From Methylococcaceae bacterium (GTDB taxonomy: Bacteria; Pseudomonadota; Gammaproteobacteria; Methylococcales; Methylomonadaceae), in the NCBI GenBank assembly GCA_030699345.1, contig JAUYMX010000005.1:1-10857 (forward strand): DNA of 10,857 bases, given 5' to 3'. The translations under genes and the position numbers were made by a program. How positions within the stretch are numbered: the stretch's first letter is position 1; each line of letters starts with the position of its first letter. Positions 1-5,880 of this stretch are shown here, one piece after another. The notes under the pieces are model-generated. The model worked only from the letters and a program-made list of their open reading frames with translations, did no database searches and was not told the DNA's origin.

Positions 1-136
1 CTATTCAGTCTTTAACCTGAGTGAGGCTATGCGTTTATTGTGTAGGGTGGATAAGCAACGCGCATCCACCGCCTTTGCCGGATGCGCTAGCGCTTATCCA
101 GCCTACGCATGACGGCTCGATCAAGAGACTGAATAG
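1..136. repeat. Outer inverted repeat enclosing a REP-like palindrome
   Basis: Bases 1-11 (CTATTCAGTCT) are the exact reverse complement of bases 126-136 (AGACTGAATAG). They bracket the nested palindrome at 42-106. The arrangement looks like a small MITE-like unit of about 136 bp lying just past the stop codon of bcp, with no coding content. The left arm begins at the first base of the window, so the true repeat may be longer on that side. No target-site duplication can be checked. It could instead be a chance long-range stem around an ordinary REP sequence. Confidence 0.45.
42..106. repeat. REP-like nested palindrome
   Basis: The arm at 42-56 (GTAGGGTGGATAAGC) pairs with 92-106 (GCTTATCCAGCCTAC), with one mismatch in 15. 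Inside it, GCGCATCC at 60-67 pairs perfectly with GGATGCGC at 80-87. The result is a two-stage cruciform or hairpin. From memory, sequences of the GTAGGGTGGATAAGCG...CGCATCCACC kind are dispersed intergenic repeats in several proteobacteria, including methanotrophs. It lies 3' of bcp and may act as an mRNA 3'-end stabiliser, but it has no U-run and is not a standard intrinsic terminator. Confidence 0.7.
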
Positions 137-147
137 TTACACGATTT

Positions 148-627
148 TTAATGAGAAGTGGTCAGTTCAGCGAGAGCGTTCAGGACTTCTTGGCAATGTT
201 CTTTGACTTTTACTTTGCGCCACTCGCGAACCAGAACTCCTTGCGGATCTATCAGAAAAGTACTGCGTTCAATCCCGCGTACTTGTTTACCGTACATATT
301 TTTCATTTTGATGACATCAAAGAGCTGGCAGAGCTTTTCGTCTTGGTCTGAAAGTAAATCAAACGGAAATTCTTGTTTGCATTTAAAGCCTTCGTGAACC
401 TTAACGCTGTCCCTTGATACACCAAGGACAACTGAATTATGTTGGGTAAATTGATCAATATTATCCCGGAAAGCTTGGCCTTCTTGAGTGCAGCCAGGGG
501 TGTTGTCTTTGGGATAAAAATACAACACGACGTATTTGCCGCGCAAATCGGCTAACTCGATGGTTTTTTCACCAGTGCTTGGAATTTCAAAATCAGGCAC
601 GGCTTGGTCAAGTGCTATTTGGGACAT
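148..627 (-). CDS. bcp: Thioredoxin-dependent thiol peroxidase (Bcp/PrxQ peroxiredoxin)
   Basis: This 159-aa cytoplasmic peroxiredoxin of the Bcp/PrxQ family reduces hydrogen peroxide and organic or lipid hydroperoxides at the expense of thioredoxin. The thioredoxin-fold core runs over nearly the whole protein. The active-site stretch YPKDNTPGCT holds the peroxidatic Cys46, with Thr43 and Pro44 before it and Arg117 or Arg120 available for the catalytic pocket. The resolving Cys that E. coli Bcp has five residues later is absent (Gln51 here). Cys83, 37 residues downstream, fits the resolving position of the alternative PrxQ subtype; Cys100 and Cys145 are also present. Length is normal for the family. 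It starts only 4 bases after the gcvR stop with no strong Shine-Dalgarno, which suggests translational coupling to gcvR. The identification is secure; the choice of resolving Cys is inference. Confidence 0.95.
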   Translation of the reverse strand: MSQIALDQAVPDFEIPSTGEKTIELADLRGKYVVLYFYPKDNTPGCTQEGQAFRDNIDQFTQHNSVVLGVSRDSVKVHEGFKCKQEFPFDLLSDQDEKLCQLFDVIKMKNMYGKQVRGIERSTFLIDPQGVLVREWRKVKVKEHCQEVLNALAELTTSH

Positions 628-631
628 AGTA

Positions 632-1156
632 TCAACGTTTTATAGGTTCAATAATCGCATCAATGTTGGCTTGATCGCAAAAATCAAGAAACTCTTCTCG
701 AAGTGAGATGAGATGAATGTCTGGTGGGATCAGCAAAATGAATTTGGTGGAAAATACCGAGGTTTGAATATAAGGGGCTTGATAGCAACTGCCGCTAATG
801 TCTTCAATCTCTACCCCTCGATCCAATAGAAACGTGCTGATGGCTTCAATAACATGATCACGATCCAGCGAAATAGTTTCCAGGGAATAAGGTAAGCAAT
901 CACTGGATTTCTCTTTTGGCTCGGGTCGCAAACTACTAATTTTAATGTTCAGTCGTTTACGTAACAGCTCGAGTGTATTTTCCAGTTTGGCTATCTGATT
1001 CCAGTTGCCTTGAGCCAGCAAATAAACAGCAGTTGCTTGTGCTAAACGAGAAGACCGGATTTCTACGACGCTGCATTTGCAGTCACTTATCGCAGGAAGT
1101 AGTTCAGCGATGAAATTGGGATTGGTAGGACCTAGCGCAGTAATAGCTAGTTGCAT
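632..1156 (-). CDS. gcvR: GcvR-like glycine cleavage system regulator, two ACT domains
   Basis: This 174-aa protein consists of two ACT domains, about residues 1-75 and 88-172. The start QLAITALGPTNPNF and the later GNWNQIAKLENTL strongly resemble GcvR. In E. coli GcvR binds GcvA and represses the glycine cleavage operon, and glycine relieves the repression. There is no DNA-binding domain, in keeping with action through a protein partner. The ligand-turn Gly usual in ACT domains (DxPG) is replaced by Asn14 in TNPNF, so ligand response may differ. It lies directly upstream of bcp, a pairing common in gammaproteobacteria; no gcvA or gcv operon is in the window, so the target is inferred. Upstream of the ATG there is only an A/T-rich stretch without a good Shine-Dalgarno. 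Some annotators would call it simply an ACT domain protein. Confidence 0.85.
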   Translation of the reverse strand: MQLAITALGPTNPNFIAELLPAISDCKCSVVEIRSSRLAQATAVYLLAQGNWNQIAKLENTLELLRKRLNIKISSLRPEPKEKSSDCLPYSLETISLDRDHVIEAISTFLLDRGVEIEDISGSCYQAPYIQTSVFSTKFILLIPPDIHLISLREEFLDFCDQANIDAIIEPIKR

Positions 1157-1276
1157 AATAATTTTTAACTGTTTTTTTGCCAGTTTATCATGAAATCATT
1201 GAAACTTTTCCAACAATACTATCTCTGTTGAGATTAAAATGAACACCAATACGTTCCTTTTTAATTTTCAATACTT
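1157..1276. promoter_or_regulatory. Divergent control region gcvR / SPOR gene
   Basis: This 120-base A/T-rich gap must carry the promoters of both divergent units. On the minus strand a possible gcvR promoter is TTGGAA, 18 bases, then GATAAA. On the plus strand TAAAAT (1235-1240) is a possible -10 for the SPOR gene, but it has no convincing -35. A short palindrome ATCTC-TGTT-GAGAT at 1221-1234 lies just upstream of it and could be a regulator site. None of these is strong. Confidence 0.3.
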
Positions 1277-3730
1277 ATGTCAGATTCAACAAATAACACA
1301 TTAAAAACTAAACGGAATAACCTTGATGACATGCTTGATGACGCAGTTTCGTCGTTAGCTGCAAAATCCGAATTAGAGGATCAAGATGCCATTGATAAAT
1401 TATTAGTGAACACCGGCTTTGATAATGAAGACAGTGCCCAACTCAGCGATGAGGCACAGGACAGTTTTGATGATTTTGACGATTTCGGTGACTTTTCCGA
1501 ACCATCATTGGAAGTGCAGCCAATAGAGCCCGAGCTGGAGCCGACTGTCGATAGTATCCAAATTGATGATGAGTTTTCAGAGCTTGATGATTTTGGTGAT
1601 TTTTCCGAACCATCGTTAGAAGTGCAGCCAATAGAGCCCGAGCTGGAACAGACTGCCGATAGTATCCAAATTGATAATGAATTTTCAGAGCTTGACGACT
1701 TTGGCGATTTTGCAGACCCCTTATTGGGCAAGCTTCTTGACGAAGAACCTGAGTTGCTTATTGATGAGGACGTAGCTGAATCCGAACAAGACGCCATTGA
1801 TAAGCTGCTGACTGAAACTGGGTTCGACACAGAAGTTGCTTTACCCGATGATGAAACCCTGTTGGAAGATTTTGATAATTTCGGTGATTTTGCCGAACCA
1901 GAATTGGATGCGCTTTCTATAGAAGAGGCCGAACCGTTGATTGATATAGTCGAGAATGATGAAGTTCCAGATGATCAAGATCCGCTTGATAAATTATTGG
2001 CTGATAGTGGCTTTGATAAAAATGACTCGCCAAAACTCGATAATGAGTTGTTGGATGACTTTTCCGGCCTTGATGAATTTGGCGACTTAGCTGAACCTAT
2101 TGTTGATGCGCTTCCGATAGAAGAATTGTCTTCAATTGATGATGCCGTTGACGTAAAAGATGAAGTCTTGGCGCAAGATAATACTGATAGCTTGCTTGTT
2201 GATGCTGACTCCGATGAAGTTAGTCTGCCATCGGATGGGTTAATAGATGATGAGTTTGCGGACTTCCCATCATTTGATGAATTTGTTGAGAATGTGGCGG
2301 AGGCAGAAGTTATTGATAATAACCTGGCTGATGAAATAACAGCACCAGCCGAACCAATTTCTGAATTTGACGAAGACGCGCAAATAGCCGCACAGTTGGC
2401 GTTGATGAAAGAAACCGGGGCTACTGTCAGCGATGAGTTTTTAGCCCTGGACGAAATTGGCGATGACGTTTTTGCCGAGCCTGCTGTTTCAGAGGCGCAA
2501 GGTGACGACGACTTTACGGAACAAACCGTCGCTCGAAACTCTGATGGCGAGGATGATTTTCTGCTTGCTGATTTTGACATTACCGCTGATAGCGATTTTC
2601 CCGGTATGTCCAGCCCTGTTGAAAGTGGTGATGATTTTGCCGTAGAAGATTTAGATTTGTCGATGGATCAGATAACTGATGATGCACCGGTCGCAATCCT
2701 AGATCCTGTTGAGCAAAGCATTGCTGCACCCATTGCTGAGTTAGCCGCCGCTGCTGCTGCCGCAACTAATAGCTCTGAAAATGACGCCTTGGCGCAGCTA
2801 AAAGCTGAACAAGAGCGTATGGATAAACAGTACAAAAAACAGTTGAACGAAGCCAACGCCAAAGCTAAAAAAGCCGCTGTTTTTGGCTATATAGCCTTAA
2901 GTACCGGCATTCTGGCATTGGGGCTTGCTGGCGGTATGGGCTGGTTAGCGTTTAGTGCAAAATCTGAACTGACACAACTTTCAGAGTCAGTAAAAGCAAC
3001 CAAAACTGATGTGGATAGTCATTTGGGGCAAAAACCTGAAGAAGATTTAACAGCAGTTAAAACCTCCGTAGAGCAGCTAAATCAAAAGCTTGACGGCGTG
3101 ATTGGGCAAATCAACGGAACACCTGCGCCAACTCAGGCTGCAGACGTTAAATTAGAGTCTGGCAATAAAGTAAGTGAGGTGACGCCAAAAAAAGACGTAG
3201 TCAATAAGTCCTTGGACATCGCGCCAACGAAAATTGCCGATTTGCCTACACCCAGCGCAACGGAAGCAAACACGCATGCTGCCCCAGCTGACCATGCTGC
3301 AACCAAGCCTATTGAACCCGCCGCAAAAATCGATGCTGCCGGTAAAGCTGCTGATAGCGCAAAACCTAATGCAGAGTCGACAATAGAGGGTAAAAATCAG
3401 CCTGTAGTTAAAGCCGTTCCTGAAAACAAAGCCGCGGCCAAAAAGAAACCAGCAAAAACCACAAAGCCGACAATAGATAAAAAGCCCTCGGTCAGTGCCG
3501 ACTGGTCAGTCAACCTCATTGCCTATAAACAGGATTGGTATGCTAAAAGTAAAGCCGCCGAATTTGCTCAAAAAGGCGTGCCGGTTGAAGTTATTCCGGT
3601 AGAGGTTAACGGCGTGACTTGGTATCGGTTGAAAGTAGGGGGGTTTACTAACAAAGCCGAAGCGGATGCTTATGCCGCCAGAGTTAAAAAAGCGTTGAAC
3701 CTGAGTTCGGTTTGGGTAGGTGATATTTAG
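1277..3730 (+). CDS. SPOR-domain membrane protein with long acidic repeat-rich cytoplasmic region (DamX-like layout)
   Basis: The 817-aa protein has four parts. Residues 1 to about 485 are extremely acidic (Asp/Glu-rich) with no signal peptide. They contain recurrent motifs: xQDxxDKLLxxxGFD at about residues 35, 170 and 233, and DxFGDFxEP at about 67, 104, 140, 200 and 266. After an Ala tract (488-497), a charged helical segment (503-532) leads into one membrane helix (about 533-558). A short coiled-coil-like stretch (562-612) and a Lys/Ala/Pro-rich linker (613-740) follow. The C-terminal SPOR domain (741-817) contains WSVNLIAY and WYRLKVGGF. SPOR domains bind denuded glycan strands at division septa. 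The topology, cytoplasm-in with periplasmic SPOR, matches DamX and FtsN, so a role at the septum or cell wall is likely. The large acidic part is unlike either. A terminator follows, so it appears monocistronic. No clear Shine-Dalgarno precedes the ATG. Confidence 0.85.
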   Translation: MSDSTNNTLKTKRNNLDDMLDDAVSSLAAKSELEDQDAIDKLLVNTGFDNEDSAQLSDEAQDSFDDFDDFGDFSEPSLEVQPIEPELEPTVDSIQIDDEFSELDDFGDFSEPSLEVQPIEPELEQTADSIQIDNEFSELDDFGDFADPLLGKLLDEEPELLIDEDVAESEQDAIDKLLTETGFDTEVALPDDETLLEDFDNFGDFAEPELDALSIEEAEPLIDIVENDEVPDDQDPLDKLLADSGFDKNDSPKLDNELLDDFSGLDEFGDLAEPIVDALPIEELSSIDDAVDVKDEVLAQDNTDSLLVDADSDEVSLPSDGLIDDEFADFPSFDEFVENVAEAEVIDNNLADEITAPAEPISEFDEDAQIAAQLALMKETGATVSDEFLALDEIGDDVFAEPAVSEAQGDDDFTEQTVARNSDGEDDFLLADFDITADSDFPGMSSPVESGDDFAVEDLDLSMDQITDDAPVAILDPVEQSIAAPIAELAAAAAAATNSSENDALAQLKAEQERMDKQYKKQLNEANAKAKKAAVFGYIALSTGILALGLAGGMGWLAFSAKSELTQLSESVKATKTDVDSHLGQKPEEDLTAVKTSVEQLNQKLDGVIGQINGTPAPTQAADVKLESGNKVSEVTPKKDVVNKSLDIAPTKIADLPTPSATEANTHAAPADHAATKPIEPAAKIDAAGKAADSAKPNAESTIEGKNQPVVKAVPENKAAAKKKPAKTTKPTIDKKPSVSADWSVNLIAYKQDWYAKSKAAEFAQKGVPVEVIPVEVNGVTWYRLKVGGFTNKAEADAYAARVKKALNLSSVWVGDI
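1484..1699 (+). repeat. In-frame tandem repeat, 108-bp unit, two copies
   Basis: Bases 1484-1591 and 1592-1699 are tandem copies of a 108-bp unit encoding 36 residues (FGDFSEPSLEV...EFSELDD). By eye they differ at 11 positions, about 90% identity, mostly at third codon positions. The beginning of a third unit (FGDF) follows. The high DNA identity points to a recent duplication, so copy number probably varies among related strains. Older, more diverged copies of the same motif run on to about position 2090. Confidence 0.9.
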
Positions 3731-3744
3731 GACTATTGCAAAAT

Positions 3745-3785
3745 AACCGCTCTGATTTTTTCAAATTAATAACAGAGCGGTTTTT
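3745..3785 (+). terminator. Intrinsic terminator of the SPOR gene
   Basis: AACCGCTCTG (3745-3754) pairs perfectly with CAGAGCGGTT (3773-3782) across an 18-base A/T-rich loop, and the T-run continues to 3785. It starts 14 bases after the SPOR gene stop. An A-rich stretch before the left arm could make it partly bidirectional and serve the convergent lipoprotein gene ending at 3804. Confidence 0.85.
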
Positions 3786-3803
3786 GTGATTTTGTTCGTA
3801 CAA

Positions 3804-4103
3804 TTATTTGGTAACAGTTCTATCAACGCAACGAAAGTCCAGCTCAGCACTTGCAGGTTTAATAAATGTTATTCCATCTCTAAGCTTAATATCCAAGGTT
3901 TCTACATCTTTATTCGCGCTATTGCAAAACCTGTTTGCGTCTTCATAAACCTCGGCTTTTTGCCCTGATCCGGTTCTAAAAATCGTAACATGCGGCCAAT
4001 TTGAAACTGACGCAACCATATAAGTACCTGTGTCCATAGAAACAATGCCGGTACTACATCCGGATAACAAGCCAATACTGATAATTAGAAGAAGTTTTTT
4101 CAC
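3804..4103 (-). CDS. Small lipoprotein of unknown function
   Basis: The 99-aa product has a typical lipoprotein signal: two Lys, a hydrophobic run and the lipobox LSGC with lipidated Cys16. Ser at position +2 predicts sorting to the outer membrane. The mature part is only about 83 residues, with two further Cys (60 and 92) that could form a disulfide in the periplasm. Segments such as EDANRFC and PASAELDFRC recall a family of short uncharacterised proteobacterial lipoproteins; I know no function for it. The start codon is GTG (bases 4101-4103), supported by the strong site AAGGAAA about 6 bases upstream and by the signal peptide that begins right there. It converges with the SPOR gene and appears to have its own promoter. 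Confidence 0.8.
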   Translation of the reverse strand: MKKLLLIISIGLLSGCSTGIVSMDTGTYMVASVSNWPHVTIFRTGSGQKAEVYEDANRFCNSANKDVETLDIKLRDGITFIKPASAELDFRCVDRTVTK

Positions 4104-4108
4104 AAGAT

Positions 4109-4115
4109 TTCCTTT
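4109..4115 (-). promoter_or_regulatory. Ribosome binding site fixing a GTG start
   Basis: On the minus strand the bases read AAAGGAA, 5-6 bases before the GTG at 4103. No ATG lies at a suitable distance, and the lipoprotein signal peptide begins with this codon, so the site decides the start. Confidence 0.75.
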
Positions 4116-4146
4116 TGAGAGCTGAACTAAAAAATAATCAATTTAA

Positions 4147-4172
4147 ATTATAACAACAAAACAGAGGCGCAA
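4147..4172 (-). promoter_or_regulatory. Candidate sigma-70 promoter for the small lipoprotein gene
   Basis: On the minus strand a perfect TATAAT (4147-4152) lies about 44 bases upstream of the GTG start, which would give a leader of roughly 35-40 bases. The -35 is weak: TTTGCG with a 15-base spacer is the best fit. No terminator separates this gene from the aminotransferase gene upstream, so some read-through is possible. Confidence 0.5.
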
Positions 4173-4202
4173 ACTATTTCGGCTAGCCAAGATGATTGAT
4201 TT

Positions 4203-5336
4203 TTAACGCGGTGCTGCCATGTCGTTAATGATTGCAAACGCCCGGTCAATTTCGTCAAAAGTATTATAAAAATGCGCTGAAAAACGAATGCCGCCGCCAC
4301 GTAAGGCGCACACCACACTATTTTTTTGCAAATGTTTGTATAAATCATCGTTGGTAATGGTCTGGTGTTTGAAGGTAACAATGCCTGACTTCAGCAGATT
4401 TTGCTGCTGTGACAATAAACTTAACTGATCGTTTTTAGCTACGGCTGCCTTAATATAATCCGACTTTTCAAACACTAGCGCTTCAACAACAGCCATGCCG
4501 GTTTCCAGTAATAAAGATAAGCTGGCGGAAAGAGCATGAATACTCAGCATATTGGGACTGCCGCATTCAAAACGACGGGCGGTATGATGAACTTCCCAAG
4601 GTTTGTTTTCATAATTATGAGTATCTTTCATCATGTGCCAGCCGTATTGGGTCAGCTTTAACTTATCTCTTGCTTCGGGCGTGGTGTAAAAAACACCGAG
4701 TCCTTCCGGGCCGAACATCCATTTATGTCCATCCGCCATGACAAAATCGGCATGATAAGCCTGTACATCAAACTGCACGGCACCCAGGCTTTGAATGGCA
4801 TCGATGCAAAACAAGATGTCGCGCTGTTTGCAGAATTCGCCAATCCGTTCCAAGTCCATGCGCAGTCCCGAGGCAAATTGAATGGAGCTGATGGTCAATA
4901 AACGGGTGTTGTTGTCGACCAGCGCAAATAACGCCTCCTCAGGGGTTTCTGCACTGCCAAGATCAGCCTGGCGAAATTCTACGCCTTGATTTGTTAAGGA
5001 TTCCCACGGCAACCGGTTGGAAGGGAATTCCTGGTTGCTGGATACGATATTATCGCCCGCTTGCCATGGTAAACCGTAAGCGACAAATGACAGGCCTTCC
5101 GAGGTATTTTTGACCAGCGCAATATCATCAGCAGAAGGGGCATTTAACAAAGCCTGCAATTGACTGCGCAATTCATTTTCTTTCTTCATCCAGTCCAGAT
5201 AAAAGTGCGAACCGTAGCGAATGTTTTGTTCTGCAAACTTGATCACCGCTTCGCCTGTTCTTTTCGGCCAGGGCGCGACGGCGGCATGATTAAGGTAAAT
5301 TAGTTCGTCGGTTAAAGGAAATTCGGGATGTTTCAT
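4203..5336 (-). CDS. Class V aminotransferase-fold PLP-dependent enzyme
   Basis: This 377-aa cytoplasmic enzyme has the fold of the NifS/SufS/isopenicillin-epimerase group (aminotransferase class V). Visible features are LNHAAVAPWP near the N-terminus, KNTSEG (76-81) for phosphate binding, NQEFPSN (101-107), CIDAIQS with Asp179 and Gln182 contacting PLP, and ADGHKWMFGPEG with the Schiff-base Lys205. RFECGSPN (255-262) follows, and GGGIRFSAHFYNT (347-359) holds the substrate-carboxylate Arg351. I see no Cys in the loop that carries the persulfide Cys of true cysteine desulfurases; Cys343 lies just before the GGGIR strand. An aminotransferase, lyase or epimerase-like activity is therefore more likely than desulfuration. 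No iron-sulfur or sulfur-transfer genes adjoin it. The substrate cannot be told from sequence or context. Complete and of normal length. Confidence 0.88.
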   Translation of the reverse strand: MKHPEFPLTDELIYLNHAAVAPWPKRTGEAVIKFAEQNIRYGSHFYLDWMKKENELRSQLQALLNAPSADDIALVKNTSEGLSFVAYGLPWQAGDNIVSSNQEFPSNRLPWESLTNQGVEFRQADLGSAETPEEALFALVDNNTRLLTISSIQFASGLRMDLERIGEFCKQRDILFCIDAIQSLGAVQFDVQAYHADFVMADGHKWMFGPEGLGVFYTTPEARDKLKLTQYGWHMMKDTHNYENKPWEVHHTARRFECGSPNMLSIHALSASLSLLLETGMAVVEALVFEKSDYIKAAVAKNDQLSLLSQQQNLLKSGIVTFKHQTITNDDLYKHLQKNSVVCALRGGGIRFSAHFYNTFDEIDRAFAIINDMAAPR

Positions 5337-5353
5337 AGTATTGATACCGGGGT

Positions 5354-5381
5354 TTTATATTTAAGTCGTGTTAACAAACAA
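5354..5381 (-). promoter_or_regulatory. Candidate promoter for the aminotransferase-fold gene
   Basis: On the minus strand TTGTTT (5376-5381), a 16-base spacer and TATAAA (5354-5359) lie about 18 bases before the ATG. The leader would be very short, and the -35 matches only half of the consensus. Confidence 0.35.
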
Positions 5382-5465
5382 AAGCAGTCATATCTGGTTT
5401 TCAGTAATCCTATATGATGAGACGCGGAAGGCACTACTTTTTAAGTACCTATTTCCATACCATCC

Positions 5466-5481
5466 GGTAATTACCCAAGGA
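5466..5481 (+). promoter_or_regulatory. Palindrome GGTAATTACC abutting the ribosome binding site
   Basis: A perfect 10-base palindrome (5466-5475) is followed at once by the ribosome binding site AAGGA (5477-5481), 4 bases before the ATG at 5486. The Shine-Dalgarno supports the start. The palindrome could be an operator or chance; upstream, TATGAT near 5423 is a possible -10 without a good -35. Confidence 0.35.
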
Positions 5482-5485
5482 ATAT

Positions 5486-5830
5486 ATGAATATCATTAAA
5501 AAAACAGCGTTAACTTTCTTTATGGCAATTTCTTTAGGTGCGCTTAGCGCTACTGCTCTTGCCGAAGAAGCTGCTGATAGTTCAGCAACAAATGAGACTA
5601 TTGTGCATGTTGAAAAAGCATTAGCCGAAGTTAACAAAAGCGATTTTTCTGCTGCCAATTTACATTTTAAAGCTGCACGTGCTGCTTCAGAAAAAATCAC
5701 TGGTCACGAAGATATTGTGAAACAGGCCAACGAAAGTGTAATCAAAGGCCAAATTGAGTCTAAACGTGGCGATGTCAAAAAATCAGCCGCCGAATTGAAT
5801 AAAGCATTAGAGTTGTATAAGTCGTTGTAA
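5486..5830 (+). CDS. Small exported helical protein, TPR/SmbP-like
   Basis: The 114-aa precursor has a clear Sec signal peptide: MNIIKK, a hydrophobic core, and cleavage after ATALA at residue 26. The mature periplasmic protein of about 88 residues is all-helical in character. It appears to be an internal duplication: residues 41-71 (HVEKALAEVNKSDF...ASEKI) and 83-114 (ESVIKGQIESKRGDV...YKSL) share spacing of Ala, Lys, Asp and Leu. The second half looks like a TPR helix pair (GD...A...L.KALELY). The general form also recalls the small periplasmic metal-binding protein SmbP of nitrifiers, but it has only a few His (41, 60, 74), so I would not call metal binding. The start has a good Shine-Dalgarno (AAGGA). 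It stands alone, convergent with the large lipoprotein gene. Confidence 0.8.
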   Translation: MNIIKKTALTFFMAISLGALSATALAEEAADSSATNETIVHVEKALAEVNKSDFSAANLHFKAARAASEKITGHEDIVKQANESVIKGQIESKRGDVKKSAAELNKALELYKSL

Positions 5831-5844
5831 AAAGTCGATTTACC

Positions 5845-5872
5845 ACAGGGTTGGCATTGTCGACCCTGTTTT
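5845..5872 (+). terminator. Hairpin terminator after the small exported protein gene
   Basis: ACAGGGT (5845-5851) pairs with ACCCTGT (5863-5869) over an 11-base loop, followed by TTT. It lies 15 bases past the stop. The stem is short and the T-run modest. On the minus strand there is no T-run, so it probably serves only the rightward gene. Confidence 0.6.
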
Positions 5873-5880
5873 ACACCCCG

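Noticed and set aside
21..206. Rightward open frame of 61 codons at the left edge
   Set aside because: It runs through the REP-like palindrome and into the end of bcp on the opposite strand; no coding signs.
1221..1234. Palindrome ATCTC-TGTT-GAGAT as a defined operator
   Set aside because: Only five-base arms, and no known binding consensus fits; noted only as part of the divergent region.
1484..1699. CRISPR-like or intergenic repeat array
   Set aside because: The repeat is in frame, contiguous without spacers, and part of a protein-coding gene.
1381..2580. Long open frames on the minus strand inside the SPOR gene (about 149 and 201 codons)
   Set aside because: They are Ser/Asn-rich mirror translations of the GAT/GAA-rich acidic repeats, with no ribosome binding site and no protein-like composition.
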